The notes under the pieces: model-generated
Told to the model about the DNA's origin: nothing
What the model saw: only the letters and a program-made list of their open reading frames with translations
The model's database searches: none
Made by a program: the position numbers and the translations under genes
From: Cordia subcordata
Lineage: Eukaryota; Streptophyta; Magnoliopsida; Boraginales; Cordiaceae
Direction: 5' to 3'
NCBI GenBank assembly: GCA_028554755.1
Contig: JAPTOF010000016.1
Location: forward strand, 14,318,001 to 14,382,000
DNA length: 64,000 bases
Shown here: piece after piece, positions 63,431 through 64,000 of the stretch
Numbering within the stretch: the stretch's first letter is position 1
Layout: each line of letters starts with the position of its first letter

Positions 63431-64000
63431 ACAGTAGAAAGAAGGGCAACCATTTTAAGGGTTACAACCTCATCTGGCACAAACTACATAATCCAAGACA
63501 TAGCTTTATTGTTTGGCTTGCATTTCTAGATTAGTTGAATACAAGGTTCAGAATTTTACATTGGGGGCTTAACATTAATCCATCTTGCATCTTTTGTCAC
63601 GTGGGTTGTGAAACAAGGGATCATCTCTTTTTTTAATGTAGCTTCACTAGACGGATTTGGAGGTTAGGGCTTTATCTCATCCAAATTCTAGAAAGCTTGA
63701 TTTCTTGGGAAGATATTATCGTTTGCATCACTCCTTTCTCACTTGAAAAGCATTTGAAAGCAACAATCGTCAAGCATCTCTTTTGTGCAGCCATTTATCA
63801 CATTTGGATTGAAAGGAATCAACGCATCTTCAAGCGTCATGCTAAAACAGAGGAGTCCATCTTTCATGCTATTTTTAACGACGTTAGAGTTAAACTCTCA
63901 AATTGTAGAAAAATCTTTTTTAAAAAATCATTATGTAAAGAATGGAGATTAGAAGATATTTTTGTACAGGTTCTTTTATACCCCCTTTGCATTGTACTTG
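63431..64000 (+). mobile_element. LINE-S, 5'-truncated LINE, runs off the window
   Basis: Plus-strand relative of LINE-M with the same start region: KKGNHFKGYNLIWHKLHNPR, HSFIVWLAFLD-stop, CIFCHVGCETRDHLFF-stop, TRRIWRLGLYLIQI, ITPFSLEKHLKATIVKHLF, IYHIWIERNQRIFKRHAKTE, SNCRKIFFKKSLCKEWRLED. The 3' UTR reaches the window edge before any poly(A). Confidence 0.85.

Noticed and set aside
1..64000. Host protein-coding, tRNA or rRNA genes
   Set aside because: Every stretch with conserved coding sense belongs to a LINE or to Athila; no cloverleaf or rRNA-like sequence was seen by eye. A full tRNAscan/Rfam search could not be run.

Overview
The window is plant nuclear DNA built almost entirely from transposable elements. 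I find no host gene, tRNA, rRNA or CRISPR array. The plant signature comes from L1-type LINEs whose ORF1 carries a DUF4283 (RRM-like) domain plus a CCHC knuckle and whose ORF2 is endonuclease (EN) - reverse transcriptase (RT) - zf-RVT, and from one Athila-lineage Ty3/gypsy LTR retrotransposon with a tRNA-Asp-type primer site. The species cannot be told from this sequence; an angiosperm is most likely. All coding copies are damaged.

The layout is LINE inserted into LINE inserted into LINE. Removing an inner element and one target-site duplication (TSD) usually rejoins the host reading frame. Left stack: LINE-B (2061-2690, 18584-19374) contains LINE-A (2691-18583). LINE-A contains OO-1 (7873-16355) and OO-2 (16777-18270). 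OO-1 contains LINE-Y (9201-15080), the best preserved complete LINE. Middle stack: LINE-C (19375-37423) contains OO-3 (22876-36530), which contains the 11-kb Athila element (24872-35860). Next come a truncated LINE-E (37424-38461) and LINE-F (38462-42318). Right stack: LINE-N (42319-42387, 62957-63200) contains LINE-G (42388-62956). LINE-G contains OO-4 (43634-46151), LINE-H (46801-59734), LINE-L (60186-61743) and LINE-M (62064-62714). LINE-H contains LINE-I (47088 to about 55625), which contains OO-5 (47515-50280). The edges (1-2060 and 63201-64000) hold further fragments.

OO-1 to OO-5 are the most interesting part. They are about 2.5-2.8 kb (OO-2 about 1.5 kb), have ORF1 only and no ORF2, end in poly(A) and have TSDs. 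All five carry, about 50 nt before the poly(A), a long hairpin whose arms are always 29 nt apart and whose stem shows compensatory changes between copies. The autonomous LINEs here lack that hairpin but share a short terminal sequence of the type CTTACTT-n-TCGC before the A tail. This suggests a non-autonomous, ORF1-coding LINE family moved in trans by the ORF2 of its neighbours.

The Athila element lies on the minus strand with gag-protease-RT-RNase H-integrase essentially in one frame, no env-like ORF, a duplicated polypurine/hairpin module and a row of CpG-rich palindromic repeats just upstream of the LTR TATA box. All element names (LINE-A, OO-1 and so on) are labels made here.
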